From NCBI RefSeq assembly GCF_046233715.1, contig NZ_JBJNRJ010000007.1, forward strand, positions 62,001-126,000: a DNA stretch of 64,000 nt. The letters run 5' to 3'. Source of the DNA: Trujillonella humicola (lineage in GTDB: Bacteria > Actinomycetota > Actinomycetes > Mycobacteriales > Geodermatophilaceae). The notes beneath the pieces were generated by a model. The model worked only from the letters and a program-made list of their open reading frames with translations, searched no databases and had not been told where the DNA came from. Within the stretch, counting starts at the first letter, position 1, and each line of letters begins with the position of its first letter. Position numbers and translations under genes: made by a program. This document shows positions 7,770 through 17,862 of the stretch, piece after piece.

Positions 7770-9914
7770 TCAGCGGTCGCGGACCGGCGGGGTCTCGCCG
7801 GTGTCGTCCAGGACGGCGTACAGGTGCGGGACGTCGGGCAGCCCGTCGCGCGGCGGGGGCACGGGCGTGCCCGCCGGCTCGTCGTCGTCCCATGCGGAGC
7901 GGGCGTCGAAGGCGGCGGTCGGCGGGCCCGGCGGCGCGGGCGGCGGGACCGCCGGCCGCACCGGGAACGGCACGACCTCGCCGAGCGGCGCCGCCGGACC
8001 CGCGCCGGGCTCCTCGGCGGCGGTCGAGGCGGGTCCCTCCTCGGCGGGCGCCCCGACGACCGGCTGCTCCAGCGAGGCCGGCTCGGTGTCGGCCGCGACG
8101 ATGACCTCCTCGGCCGTCAGCGGCTCGTCGTCGCGCACGCTGGCCGGCACCAGCTGCTCGACGACCGCGTCGTCGGGGACCACGGTCGGGCCGGGCAGCG
8201 GCGCGGGCCGGCCGAACGCGTACCCCTGCGCCATCCCGCAGCCGTGCTGGCGCAGCCACTCGGCCTGGTCGAGGTCCTCGATGCCCTCCGCGATGACCTG
8301 CAGCCCCATGCCGAGGCCGAGCTGGACCAGCCCCTGCACGAGGGCGGCGGTGGAGGGTTCGGTGACCACGTCGGCGACGAAGGATCGGTCGATCTTCACC
8401 GTGTGGATCGGCAGCCGGTGCAGGGCCGTGATGGCCGAGTAGCCGGTGCCGAAGTCGTCGAGGGCCAGGGTGACGCCGTGGTCGGTCACCTCGCTGACCG
8501 CCTGCAGCGTGGCGTCGGCGGCGAACAGCGCCGTCGACTCGGTGATCTCCAGCTCCAGCCGCTCCGGCGGCAGGCCCGACTCGGCCAGCGCCTCGATCAC
8601 CAGGTCGGTGAAGCCGGGCTCGGCCAGGTGCCGGGCGGAGATGTTGACGTGCACCCGCAGGCCGGCCGGCCAGCCGGCCGCGTCGCTGCAGGCCTGCCGC
8701 AGCACCCACGCCCCCAGCCGGGAGGTGAGCCGGTTGTCCTCGGCGCAGGCCAGGAAGGCCCCCGGCGGGAGCAGCCCGCGGGTGGGGTGCTGCCAGCGGA
8801 TGAGTGCCTCGTAGCCCAGCAGCGTCTCGTCCGACAGCGACACGATCGGCTGGTAGAACAGCCGCAGCTCGTCGCCCTCCAGGGCGTGCCGCAGGTCGGC
8901 CTCCAGCTGCAGCTGGTCGATCTCGTCGTCGGACAGCACGCCGTCGTAGACCTCGACGCGGGCCCGGCTGCCGTCGGACTTGGCCCGGGTGAGCGCGCCG
9001 TGCGCCTGGCGGAGGAGGTCGTCGGGGGCGACGTCGGAGCCGAGGGTGAGGCCGACGCTCGCCGACAGCACGATCTCGCGGTCGCCGACGGGGAAGGGGT
9101 CGTCGAGCACCGAGAGCAGGCGGTCGGCCAGTGCGCGCAGCCCGTCGAGGTCCTCGACGTCCTCGGCCAGGATGAGGAACTCGTCCCCGCCCAGCCGCAC
9201 GGCGGTGTCCTCCACCCGGGTGCTCCAGCGCAGCCGGTCGGCCACCTGGGTCAGCACCTGGTCGGCGGCCTCGTGGCCGAGGGCGTCGTTGACCGCCTGG
9301 AACCGGTCGAGGTCCAGGTGCACGAGGCCGACCTGGAGGCCGCGACGGCGCGACAGCGCCAGGGCGTGGTTGAGCCGGTCGTTCAGCGCCCGCCGGTTGG
9401 GCAGGCCGGTGAGCGGATCGGTGAACGCGCGGCGGACCAGGTCCTCCTCGGCGCGGCGGCGGTCGGTGACGTCGACCAGCGAGAGGACGACGAAGTGCGC
9501 CCGGCCGTCGCTGCGGTGGACGACGTCGTGCGACTGCAGCGCGAACAGCTCGCTGCCGTCGGCGCGGCGCAGCCGGCGCTCGCCGTCGACGCGCAGCCAC
9601 GGGTCCAGCGGCTCGGCGTCCTCGGCGGGCAGGTCGGGCACCGGCGCCTCATCCGGGTGGGCGAGCAGGTCGACGTGGCGGCCGACGAGGTCCTCGTGCG
9701 AGCGCCCGGTCATCGCGCACAGCGCCTCGTTCACCACGAGGAAGTGGCCGTCGAGGGCGACGAGCGCCTTCGGCACCGGTGCACCGAGGAACAGCGCGCG
9801 GAACAGCTGGCCGCGGTCGGCCAGCAGCGTGTCGATCGCCCGCAGCCGGCCGGCGGCGTCGTCGCCGCCCCGGCCGGACCGGGGGCTCGGGACGTCGTGG
9901 GCGTGCAGAGTCAC
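7770..9914 (-). CDS. PAS-GGDEF-EAL cyclic-di-GMP enzyme
   Basis: A 714-residue protein with three domains and a long tail. PAS covers about 33-152. GGDEF covers about 160-320, with the intact LGGDEF motif at 241-246. EAL covers about 335-595, with YEALIRW, NISARHL, EITES, LDDFGTGYS, KIDRSF and AEGIE all present. Both catalytic sites look intact, so it could make and degrade c-di-GMP under control of the PAS sensor. No TM segment is seen. The last 115 or so residues are Pro/Ala/Glu-rich and probably disordered. GTG at 9914 is preferred; GTG codons slightly upstream are possible. The gene is divergent from the LLM oxidoreductase. Confidence 0.93.
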   Translation of the reverse strand: MTLHAHDVPSPRSGRGGDDAAGRLRAIDTLLADRGQLFRALFLGAPVPKALVALDGHFLVVNEALCAMTGRSHEDLVGRHVDLLAHPDEAPVPDLPAEDAEPLDPWLRVDGERRLRRADGSELFALQSHDVVHRSDGRAHFVVLSLVDVTDRRRAEEDLVRRAFTDPLTGLPNRRALNDRLNHALALSRRRGLQVGLVHLDLDRFQAVNDALGHEAADQVLTQVADRLRWSTRVEDTAVRLGGDEFLILAEDVEDLDGLRALADRLLSVLDDPFPVGDREIVLSASVGLTLGSDVAPDDLLRQAHGALTRAKSDGSRARVEVYDGVLSDDEIDQLQLEADLRHALEGDELRLFYQPIVSLSDETLLGYEALIRWQHPTRGLLPPGAFLACAEDNRLTSRLGAWVLRQACSDAAGWPAGLRVHVNISARHLAEPGFTDLVIEALAESGLPPERLELEITESTALFAADATLQAVSEVTDHGVTLALDDFGTGYSAITALHRLPIHTVKIDRSFVADVVTEPSTAALVQGLVQLGLGMGLQVIAEGIEDLDQAEWLRQHGCGMAQGYAFGRPAPLPGPTVVPDDAVVEQLVPASVRDDEPLTAEEVIVAADTEPASLEQPVVGAPAEEGPASTAAEEPGAGPAAPLGEVVPFPVRPAVPPPAPPGPPTAAFDARSAWDDDEPAGTPVPPPRDGLPDVPHLYAVLDDTGETPPVRDR

Positions 9915-10079
9915 CCGGACAGGGTGCTGCACCGGTGGCGCGCAGTGACGGAACCCGTCCCCGGTATGTCGTGGTCGACCGATCACGGAACGTGAGAACG
10001 GGAGGCGGCAGGGCAGCGAGTGATCGGTGTGACGAACGGGTCCGGGAATCCCGCCGTCCGCGCCGCCGCTGCACCGGGC

Positions 10080-11138
10080 ATGAGTGCACTGCCGAAGCGG
10101 ATCGGATTCCTCACCTTCGGGCACTGGCAGCCGGTCCCGGGCTCGCAGGTGCGCACGGCCCGCGACGCCCTGCTGCAGAGCGTGGAGCTCGCCGTCGCCG
10201 CGGAGGAGCTGGGACTGGACGGCGCCTACGTGCGGGTGCACCACTTCGCCCGCCAGCTGGCCTCGCCCTTCCCGCTGCTCACCGCGATCGCGATGCGGAC
10301 GTCGCGGATCGAGATCGGCACCGGCGTCATCGACATGCGTTACGAGAACCCGCTCTACATGGCCGAGGAGGCCGCGGCCGCCGACCTGCTCGCCGGCGGG
10401 CGGCTGCAGCTCGGCGTCAGCCGCGGGTCACCGGAGACGGCGCTGCGCGGCGCGGAGGCCTTCGGCCACGTGCCGCCGGAGGGGACCACCGATGCCGACC
10501 TCGCCCGGGAGGGGACGGCGCTGTTCCGGGCCGCGATCGGCGGTGCGACCGTGGTCGACGCCGACCCGCGGATGACCGGCGGCGTGCGCGGCCGGCTCGC
10601 GGTCCAGCCGCAGTCCCCGGGCCTGTCCGACCGGATCTGGTGGGGCTCGGGCACCTTCGCCACGGCCGCCTGGACCGCCGAGCAGGGGATGAACCTGATG
10701 AGCTCCACGCTGCTGTCGGAGGACACCGGCGTGCCCTTCGACCAGCTGCAGGCCGAGCAGATCGAGCGCTTCCGCGCCGGGTGGGCCGCCGCCGGGTGGG
10801 AGCGGGAGCCGCGGGTGTCGGTGAGCCGCAGCGTGCTGCCGATCACCAGCGACCTCGACCGGCAGTACTTCGGCGGGGACCGCGGGTCCGCCGACCAGGT
10901 CGGCCTGCTCGAGGGCGTCCGGGCCCGCTTCGGCAAGAGCTACACCGGCGAGCCCGACGTCCTGGCCGAGGAGCTGGCCAAGGACGCCGCCGTCCGCGAG
11001 GCCGACACCCTGCTGCTCACCGTCCCCAACATGCTCGGCGTCGACTACAACGCGCACCTGCTCGAGACCGTCGTCCGGCACGTGGCACCGGCGATCGGGT
11101 GGGCGCCGGCCGGCCGCGGGTCGGCCGACCGGAGCTGA
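10080..11138 (+). CDS. LLM-class flavin-dependent oxidoreductase
   Basis: A 352-residue TIM-barrel protein of the bacterial luciferase-like monooxygenase family, which uses FMN or, in actinobacteria, often F420. Visible family traits are the N-terminal strand RIGFLTFGHW, AEELGLDGAYVRVHHFAR, the EIGTGVIDMRYENP strand and AGGRLQLGVSRGSP, which contacts the cofactor phosphate. Whether this member uses F420 or FMN cannot be settled by eye; fbiC in the same window makes F420 available. ATG at 10080 starts the conserved domain. An in-frame GTG at 10020, preceded by a purine-rich stretch, would add a 20-residue unconserved leader. Confidence 0.88.
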   Translation: MSALPKRIGFLTFGHWQPVPGSQVRTARDALLQSVELAVAAEELGLDGAYVRVHHFARQLASPFPLLTAIAMRTSRIEIGTGVIDMRYENPLYMAEEAAAADLLAGGRLQLGVSRGSPETALRGAEAFGHVPPEGTTDADLAREGTALFRAAIGGATVVDADPRMTGGVRGRLAVQPQSPGLSDRIWWGSGTFATAAWTAEQGMNLMSSTLLSEDTGVPFDQLQAEQIERFRAGWAAAGWEREPRVSVSRSVLPITSDLDRQYFGGDRGSADQVGLLEGVRARFGKSYTGEPDVLAEELAKDAAVREADTLLLTVPNMLGVDYNAHLLETVVRHVAPAIGWAPAGRGSADRS

Positions 11139-11162
11139 GCCGCCCGGGCGCGGGCCGGCCGG

Positions 11163-11798
11163 TCACTCGAAGGTGACGGTGCCCGCGGCGTCGATCAGCG
11201 CGGTCACGTCGGCGGAGTCGGAGGCGTCCTCGGCGTTCACCACGGTGCAGGGGACCGACAGGCCGTCCGCCGCGATGAGGACCGTGCGCTCCCCGGCGTC
11301 GCAGCTCGCCTCGACCTCCAGGCTCTCGTCGGCGAAGGCGTCGGCGAGCAGCGTCTCCACGTCGGTGAGCTGGACGTAGACGGCGTCGCTGGTGAACTCC
11401 ACGGCGCCCTCGTCGTCGAGCTGGGTGATCGTGTACTCGAAGGTCTGACCCTGCAGGTCGACGGTGCAGGTGCTCGTGGTCCCCTGGGCCAGCTCGACGC
11501 CGGACGGGCAGTCGACGGAGGCCGGGGCGACCCCGGTCTGCTCCTGGACCTGGGCGCTGATCTGCCGCTCGGCGTCCGCGTCGTCCAGCGTCCCGGTGCC
11601 GAAGAGGAACAGGGCGCCGACACCGAGGCCGCCGAGCGCCACGATGCCCGCGGCGACCGAGCCGACGATCGCTCCGGTGCGCTTCTTCGGCGGGGCCGGG
11701 AAGCCGGCGCCCCCCTGCGGGAACGGCGCGTACTGCTGCTGCGCGGCGTACTGCGGCCCGTGCGGGCCGACGAAGCGGGGGTCCTGGATCTGGGTCAC
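11163..11798 (-). CDS. DUF4333-type membrane-anchored protein
   Basis: A 211-residue protein with a short Gln/Pro/Gly-rich cytoplasmic N-terminus and a TM helix at about 50-72 (GAIVGSVAAGIVALGGLGVG). Two related extracytoplasmic segments follow, each with a Cys pair pattern: VDCPSG...STCTVD and ASCDAG...VPCTVV. This is the DUF4333 pattern seen in actinobacterial envelope proteins. The paired Cys residues probably form disulfides outside the cell. The GTG start at 11798 is supported by a strong GAAGGAGG site about 7 nt upstream. It lies 89 bp downstream of the LapA-like gene on the same strand. Function is unknown. Confidence 0.82.
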   Translation of the reverse strand: MTQIQDPRFVGPHGPQYAAQQQYAPFPQGGAGFPAPPKKRTGAIVGSVAAGIVALGGLGVGALFLFGTGTLDDADAERQISAQVQEQTGVAPASVDCPSGVELAQGTTSTCTVDLQGQTFEYTITQLDDEGAVEFTSDAVYVQLTDVETLLADAFADESLEVEASCDAGERTVLIAADGLSVPCTVVNAEDASDSADVTALIDAAGTVTFE

Positions 11799-11887
11799 GG
11801 TCGTCCTCCTTCGGTGTGGGCTGGCAGGAGAACGGTGCGCCCGACCGCTTCGACGCGACTTGCGCCGCGCTTGCGACCGCCCGCGGA

Positions 11888-12178
11888 TCAGCCGCGGGCC
11901 GCCCGCCGCGCGACCCGGCGGCGGTGCCGTCGCAGCACGCCGAGCCCGATCCAGAGGATCGCCCCGAGCACCGCCGTCACGATCGTGAACAGCCACAGCG
12001 GCCAGCTGAAGCGCCAGCCCAGGAAGGAGACCGTGACGTCGTCGCGGTTCTGCAGCATGAACAGCAGCAGCAGCCCCCCGCCGGCGATGGTGGCGACGAG
12101 GCCGCCACTGAGGCCGGCCCGCCCCGCCGCGCCGTCCGTTCCGGTGGTGCCCGGGGAACCGGGAACCTGCTGCGCCAT
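11888..12178 (-). CDS. LapA-domain (DUF1049) membrane protein
   Basis: A 96-residue protein. After a Gly/Thr-rich leader it has two TM helices, the second being the LapA-type segment WPLWLFTIVTAVLGAILWI, joined by LQNRDDVTVSFLGWRFSW. The text LQNRDDVTVSFLGW is typical of the LapA (lipopolysaccharide assembly protein A) domain, which in actinobacteria has no LPS role. The C-terminus is Arg-rich and cytoplasmic. A GAGGAGG site precedes the ATG at 12178. It is probably co-transcribed with the DUF4333 gene downstream. Role unknown. Confidence 0.85.
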   Translation of the reverse strand: MAQQVPGSPGTTGTDGAAGRAGLSGGLVATIAGGGLLLLFMLQNRDDVTVSFLGWRFSWPLWLFTIVTAVLGAILWIGLGVLRRHRRRVARRAARG

Positions 12179-12273
12179 GGTCGCCTCCTCGTGCCACGCC
12201 GGACGTTAGGAGCGGGAGGCGGCACGGGCATCACCCGGCGCGGACGACCGCTACCCGTGCACGGCGGGCCGGG

Positions 12274-13920
12274 TCAGCCCCGGCGCGTCCGGCGGCGCGT
12301 GGTCACCGTCAGGACGCCACCGACGACGACGAGCGCCGTGCCGCCGAGGACCCAGGGCAGCGGGTCGAAGCCGGTCATCGCCAGGCTCGACGGCGACGCG
12401 GCCGAGCCGGTGACGGTGGCCGAGGAGGCGCCGACGACGGGAGTGCTCCTCCCGCCGGTCGTACTGCCGCCCCCGGTGGTGGCGCCGCCCCCGGCAGAGC
12501 CACCGCCCCCGGTCGTGCCACCGCCCCCGGTCGTGCCGAGGGCGCCGTCGGGCGCGACGAGGGACAGGTAGCCGATGGTGCCGTCGGCCGCCACGGTGAT
12601 CCAGACGGTGTCGACGCCCGGCGTGCCGTCCGGAGCGGTGCCCGTGAGCCGGATCTCGTGCCGTCCGGGCGGCACCGACATCGGCAGGTCGGCCAGCCTC
12701 CAGAAGGTGCCGTTCGAGTCGGTCGTCCCGGTGGCGAGGGTCGCCGGGACGGAAGGCAGCTCCGCCGTCCACGGGGAGTCCGGCATGAGGCCGCCGCCGG
12801 TGAGCTGGACGGGCGCGCCGGCGACCGGGTCGCCCGTTCCGAACAGGGGCTCGAGGTGCAGCGAGACGCCGTCGGTGCTCACCGGGACCGAGCGGATGTC
12901 GTCGACGAAGAGGATGGCCCCGGCAGCGCCGCCCCAGGAGGCGTCGTAGGTGCCCGAGACGAACACGAAGCGGTAGGTGCCGGCGGAGGGCAGGTCCACG
13001 CTCGCCGCCGTCCAGCCGGTGCTCTCGCCGGTCGAGTCGACGACCTCGAACTGGGTGCACGTGGTGACGTCCAGGACGTAGCCGAGCACGTGGTGGTCGT
13101 CGGAGGCGCCGGAGGCAGCCCAGTCGAGCCGGACGGTGCGGGGGCCGGCGGTGGTGAAGGCGTCGCTCACCGCGGCCGGGCCGTGCGCGACGTAGCCCTC
13201 GTCGCCGGCGTCCATGTCGCTGTAGAGCTCGAGCGCGGCGCTCGAGAGCTCGATGTCCTCGTCGTAGGCGGTGTCGCCGTCGACGGTGGTCGCGGTGAAC
13301 GCCGGCTCGTCGCTCCAGTAGGAGGAGTCGCCGGCCGCAGGCACGTCGTCCGCCCGGACGGAGGGGTCGGGGATCGCGGTGTAGCCGGGCAGGACGTCGC
13401 TGTCGAAGCGGTGGGCGAAGTCGTGGTTCCCGATCCAGTCGGCGTGCTCCCAGATGCTGCGGGTGACACCCCCGTCGAGGACGTGGAAGTCGGTGCGGGT
13501 GTCGCTCCACCGGTCGGTGAAGCTGCCGTAGCGGATCAGGTAGGCGCCCGGCGCGTCCGGGGCGACCGCCGCGCCGGTCCCGTCGAGCCACACCTCGTCG
13601 GTCGTGCCGGGCACCAGGAGGGCGTCGTCCGTGCCGACCGGGACCGGCGACACGACCAACGGCCGCGCCTCGTCGGCGTAGTCGCGCAGCATGGTGTAGT
13701 CGCTGGTGTCCTGCGTCACGCAGCCGCCGAGGCTGGTCACCCCGAGGTCGACGAGGTCGTCGTGGAACGACCACCCGGTGACGACGGTCGAGCCGACCGG
13801 GTCGGTCTCGAAGTCCCCGTTGACGACGGTTCCACCGGCGGCGCCGGCGACCGCCAGGGGGAGGGGCACCGTCACGACGGCGGCCACCCCCACGACGGCC
13901 AGGGTGGAACGGCGGTTCAT
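12274..13920 (-). CDS. Secreted surface protein with LAxTG-type sorting signal
   Basis: A 548-residue exported protein. It has an N-terminal signal peptide (MNRRSTLAVVGVAAVVTVPL with an Ala-rich cleavage region), then VNGDFET, a start typical of carbohydrate-binding or choice-of-anchor beta domains. A second beta domain containing RSVPVSTDGVSL follows. Next come a Gly/Thr/Ser repeat linker near residues 455-505 and a C-terminal sorting signal made of SLAMTG, a hydrophobic helix and TRRRTRRG. LAxTG is the motif used by class E sortases of high-GC actinobacteria, so covalent cell-wall attachment is likely. No sortase lies in the window. Ligand and substrate are unknown; no catalytic motif was recognised. 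Confidence 0.82.
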   Translation of the reverse strand: MNRRSTLAVVGVAAVVTVPLPLAVAGAAGGTVVNGDFETDPVGSTVVTGWSFHDDLVDLGVTSLGGCVTQDTSDYTMLRDYADEARPLVVSPVPVGTDDALLVPGTTDEVWLDGTGAAVAPDAPGAYLIRYGSFTDRWSDTRTDFHVLDGGVTRSIWEHADWIGNHDFAHRFDSDVLPGYTAIPDPSVRADDVPAAGDSSYWSDEPAFTATTVDGDTAYDEDIELSSAALELYSDMDAGDEGYVAHGPAAVSDAFTTAGPRTVRLDWAASGASDDHHVLGYVLDVTTCTQFEVVDSTGESTGWTAASVDLPSAGTYRFVFVSGTYDASWGGAAGAILFVDDIRSVPVSTDGVSLHLEPLFGTGDPVAGAPVQLTGGGLMPDSPWTAELPSVPATLATGTTDSNGTFWRLADLPMSVPPGRHEIRLTGTAPDGTPGVDTVWITVAADGTIGYLSLVAPDGALGTTGGGGTTGGGGSAGGGATTGGGSTTGGRSTPVVGASSATVTGSAASPSSLAMTGFDPLPWVLGGTALVVVGGVLTVTTRRRTRRG

Positions 13921-14104
13921 GGCACCTGCTCCTCAGCGGTCCTTCCGTGCGCACGTCCGCACGACCGCGGCGGAAGGTAGGTCCGTCGACGCGCCGGGTC
14001 AGCGACGAGCCGGTGGGTGGGCACCGCGTCGTGGCAGGTGGGACGGGCGGGTCCCCATGCAGCGCACCCGTGATACGGCCGGTGCGGAGCCGGATATGTG
14101 GGGC

Positions 14105-14308
14105 TCAGCAGGTGCCGCAGCGGCGGACGGCGTGGTGGGTGGCCGTCGCCGCGACGTGGGCGCTGTCACGGGAGGAGAAGGGGCCGTGCCAGCGGCCGCT
14201 CGCCGGCCGGCTCCCGGACCTGCCCGCACCGTGGTTGCAGTAGGTGCAGTGGGCGAGGTGGATGGTGGCCCGGTCGCCGCGGCGGTCCTCGTACACCCAG
14301 TACTGCAC
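14105..14308 (-). CDS. Small Cys-rich protein, putative metal-binding
   Basis: A 67-residue protein that looks like a real gene. It opens QYWVYEDRRGDRATIHLAHC, then CTYCNHG, RWHGPFSSRD, and ends RRCGTC. Two CxxC pairs (HCTYC and CGTC) suggest a small zinc-ribbon or similar metal site. Short proteins of this layout, with a WHGPF centre and a terminal CGxC, are scattered in bacteria without a known role; I rely on recall for this and could not search. GTG at 14308 is the only start that keeps the conserved opening. It lies about 50 bp downstream of tRNA-Arg on the same strand. Confidence 0.6.
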   Translation of the reverse strand: MQYWVYEDRRGDRATIHLAHCTYCNHGAGRSGSRPASGRWHGPFSSRDSAHVAATATHHAVRRCGTC

Positions 14309-14357
14309 GGCGCGACCGTAGCCGGGTGCTCCGACGATCCACCGACAACGGCGACGG

Positions 14358-14430
14358 CGCGCCCGGCAGGGATCGAACCTGCGACCAAGTGCTTAGAAGG
14401 CACCTGCTCTATCCGCTGAGCTACGGGCGC
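14358..14430 (-). tRNA. tRNA-Arg (anticodon UCU)
   Basis: A 73-nt cloverleaf on the minus strand. The acceptor stem GCGCCCG pairs with CGGGCGC. The D arm has GCTCAGCGGATAGAGC, the anticodon loop CTTCTAA gives UCU, and the T arm reads GCAGGTTCGATCCCTGC. The discriminator base is G and CCA is not encoded. UCU reads the rare AGA codon in this GC-rich genome. Nothing phage-like flanks it. Confidence 0.96.
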
Positions 14431-14474
14431 TCTGGACCCGATCATCGCACCCGGTACCGCCGCAGCACGGCAGC

Positions 14475-14891
14475 ATGACCGCCGTGGACCTGACCGACTT
14501 CCTGCGCGCACGGATCACCGAGGACGAGCGGGCCGCCAAGGGTGCGACCGCCGGCCCCTGGCGGTGGTACCCCGGCCGGGCCGGCCTGCCCGCGTTCCTG
14601 GAGTCCACCGGCGCCACGGCGACGCACTGGGTGGAGGGCCAGTCGTTCGAGGCGCCCACCGTCGTCCTGGGCAGCAACCAGAACTCGATGCTGCGGGTCC
14701 GCGGGCGCGACGCCGAGCACATCGCCGCGTGGAACCCGGCCCGGGTGATCGCCGAGTGCCGGGCCAAGCGCCGCGTCGTGGAGGCCGCGGACGGGCCCGG
14801 GGTGGACGCCGGCACGCACGACCTGGTGCTGCGCACCCTCGCGCTGCCCTACGCCGGGCACCCCGAGTACCGGGAGGAGTGGCGCGTCTGA
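14475..14891 (+). CDS. DUF6221 family protein
   Basis: A 138-residue soluble protein. It matches the layout of DUF6221 as I recall it: N-terminal LTDFLRARITEDERAA, then ATAGPWRWYPG, HIAAWNPARVIAECRAKRRV near residue 90, and a C-terminal ALPYAGHPEYREEWRV. The WxxxRVxxECxAKR segment is the most conserved part. The family is found in actinobacteria and their phages, and its function is unknown. ATG at 14475 follows the divergent tRNA gene by 44 bp. SSB follows 137 bp downstream on the same strand. Confidence 0.8.
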   Translation: MTAVDLTDFLRARITEDERAAKGATAGPWRWYPGRAGLPAFLESTGATATHWVEGQSFEAPTVVLGSNQNSMLRVRGRDAEHIAAWNPARVIAECRAKRRVVEAADGPGVDAGTHDLVLRTLALPYAGHPEYREEWRV

Positions 14892-15028
14892 CGCCGCGGT
14901 CCACAACCGGGAGCGCCGTCCACAGGTGACGTCGGGACGCCGCCGCCTGCCCCGGGACGGCGGAGGGTCGCAGACGGCCGGCACGGAGCCGGTCGCGCCG
15001 GTCCGGCGCACCAACCCGAGGAGAGACA

Positions 15029-15544
15029 GTGCCCGACACCGAGATCACCGTGGTGGGCCGCGTCGCCAGCGCGCCACGCCGTGCCCGGCTCGACAGCGGC
15101 AGCACCGTGACCAACTTCCGCATCGCGTCCACGGCCCGGCGCTTCGACCGCGCCACCCAGGAGTGGGTCGACGGCGAGACCTTCTGGTCCGACGTGGAGT
15201 GCTGGGACGACCTGGGCGGCAACGTGATCCGCAGCCTGAGCAAGGGCGACGCGGTCGTGGTCGTCGGCCGGCTGTGGACCCGCGACTACGAGTCGGCCAA
15301 CGGCCGGGGCAGCACGTCGCAGATCCGTGCCGAGGCCGTCGGCCCCGACCTGCGCCACGGCTGGGCCGAGTACCGGCGGGCGGCGCGCACGCAGCGCCCG
15401 GAGGAGTCCCCGGCCGAGGGAGCCGACGCCGGCGCGGGCGAGGCGCCGCCCGACGAGCCGGCCGGGGAGGACTACATCGACGCCTCGGCGGCGTTGTCCT
15501 CGGTGGACCCCGGTCAGGAGGTCCGGGAACCGGCGTTCAGCTGA
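15029..15544 (+). CDS. ssb: Single-stranded DNA-binding protein
   Basis: A 171-residue SSB. The OB fold occupies about 1-110, with EITVVGRVASAPR, VTNFRIASTARRFDR, WVDGETFWSDVECW and KGDAVVVVGRLWTRDYE, the usual SSB strand pattern with aromatic residues for DNA stacking. The C-terminal third is acidic and disordered. It ends EPAFS, without the DDDIPF-type tip that recruits partner proteins in the main SSB. It is therefore probably the accessory SSB paralogue many actinobacteria carry, not the replicative one beside rpsF/rpsR. The GTG start at 15029 has AGGAGAGAC upstream. Confidence 0.92.
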   Translation: MPDTEITVVGRVASAPRRARLDSGSTVTNFRIASTARRFDRATQEWVDGETFWSDVECWDDLGGNVIRSLSKGDAVVVVGRLWTRDYESANGRGSTSQIRAEAVGPDLRHGWAEYRRAARTQRPEESPAEGADAGAGEAPPDEPAGEDYIDASAALSSVDPGQEVREPAFS

Positions 15545-15647
15545 GGGCCCGGAACTGGGAGGATCGGGGGAGAGAACGCAGGAGGCGGGGCCGGCCCGGC
15601 CGGCTCCGCCGCCGCCTCGCGAACCCGACGGAAGGCTCTCTGGCCCA

Positions 15648-17318
<1,671 letters not shown>

Positions 17319-17376
17319 GGAAGGACCACCCTGCCCCCCACCCCTCGCAGGCTCGGGGTGGGCCCCTGCAGGGTGG
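17319..17376 (+). terminator. Terminator hairpin, repeat family R copy 1
   Basis: Directly after the ettA TGA the sequence reads GGAAGGACC and folds on itself. The outer arms are 17326-17334 (CCACCCTGC) and 17368-17376; the inner arms are 17337-17344 and 17355-17362. Related elements follow the stop codons at 33246 and 60929. The position suggests a terminator or 3'-end stabiliser. Confidence 0.8.
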
Positions 17377-17383
17377 CCGACGA

Positions 17384-17417
17384 CCGGCCGGCCGGAGCTC
17401 CCGCTCCGGCCGGCCGG
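17384..17417. terminator. 14-bp perfect hairpin
   Basis: Arms 17384-17397 (CCGGCCGGCCGGAG) and 17404-17417 are perfectly complementary around a 6-nt loop. It is the second hairpin after ettA and probably reinforces termination. Confidence 0.7.
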
Positions 17418-17862
17418 CGCCGTCTCCGGGCCCTCCCCGCTGTCGATCCCCGCGGAGGGCTCGTTCCGACGCCCGACGAGCCGCCGGTGTGCAGTCGTCC
17501 ACCGCATTCGACGGCGCAGACGTGGACGTCTGTACAGGGGCCATCGACGAGACCGCGGTCCGGACCGCCGAACTCGTGCAGGGCCGATCGGACGAGCCGG
17601 AGGTGGTCGACGTCACCGGTCCTGACGCCGTAGCACGCCAGCGCGGCGACGGCGGCCGGGGCGTCGTCCGCGTCCGCCGTCCAGGCGGCGGCGTCCCGGG
17701 GACGGGCGGTCAGCGCCGGGGGTGGGCCACGCGCGGATGCTCGAGGCCCCCGACTCCGTGGCGCCGTGGGTCCTCGCCCTCCCTGCCGTCTAGGTCGCCG
17801 TCTTGGTCGCCGTCCGCGGGTCTCGGTGTCGGATCCGCCGCCGGGTGCGGCAGGGTGGGCCC
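17418..17862. other. 445-bp interval with a coding-like minus-strand stretch
   Basis: No intact gene is seen. On the minus strand, one frame from about 17715 to 17460 reads like protein (for example ACYGVRTGDVDHLRLVRS, then ALHEFGGPDRGLVDG) with normal GC-rich third positions. It has no usable start codon or ribosome binding site, and it loses protein-like character towards the hairpins. It may be the remnant of a deleted gene. The plus-strand promoter of the thioesterase gene presumably lies at the right end. Confidence 0.35.

Noticed and set aside
14358..14891. Integration site at tRNA-Arg with the DUF6221 gene as phage remnant
   Set aside because: No integrase or direct repeat of the tRNA 3' end found nearby.
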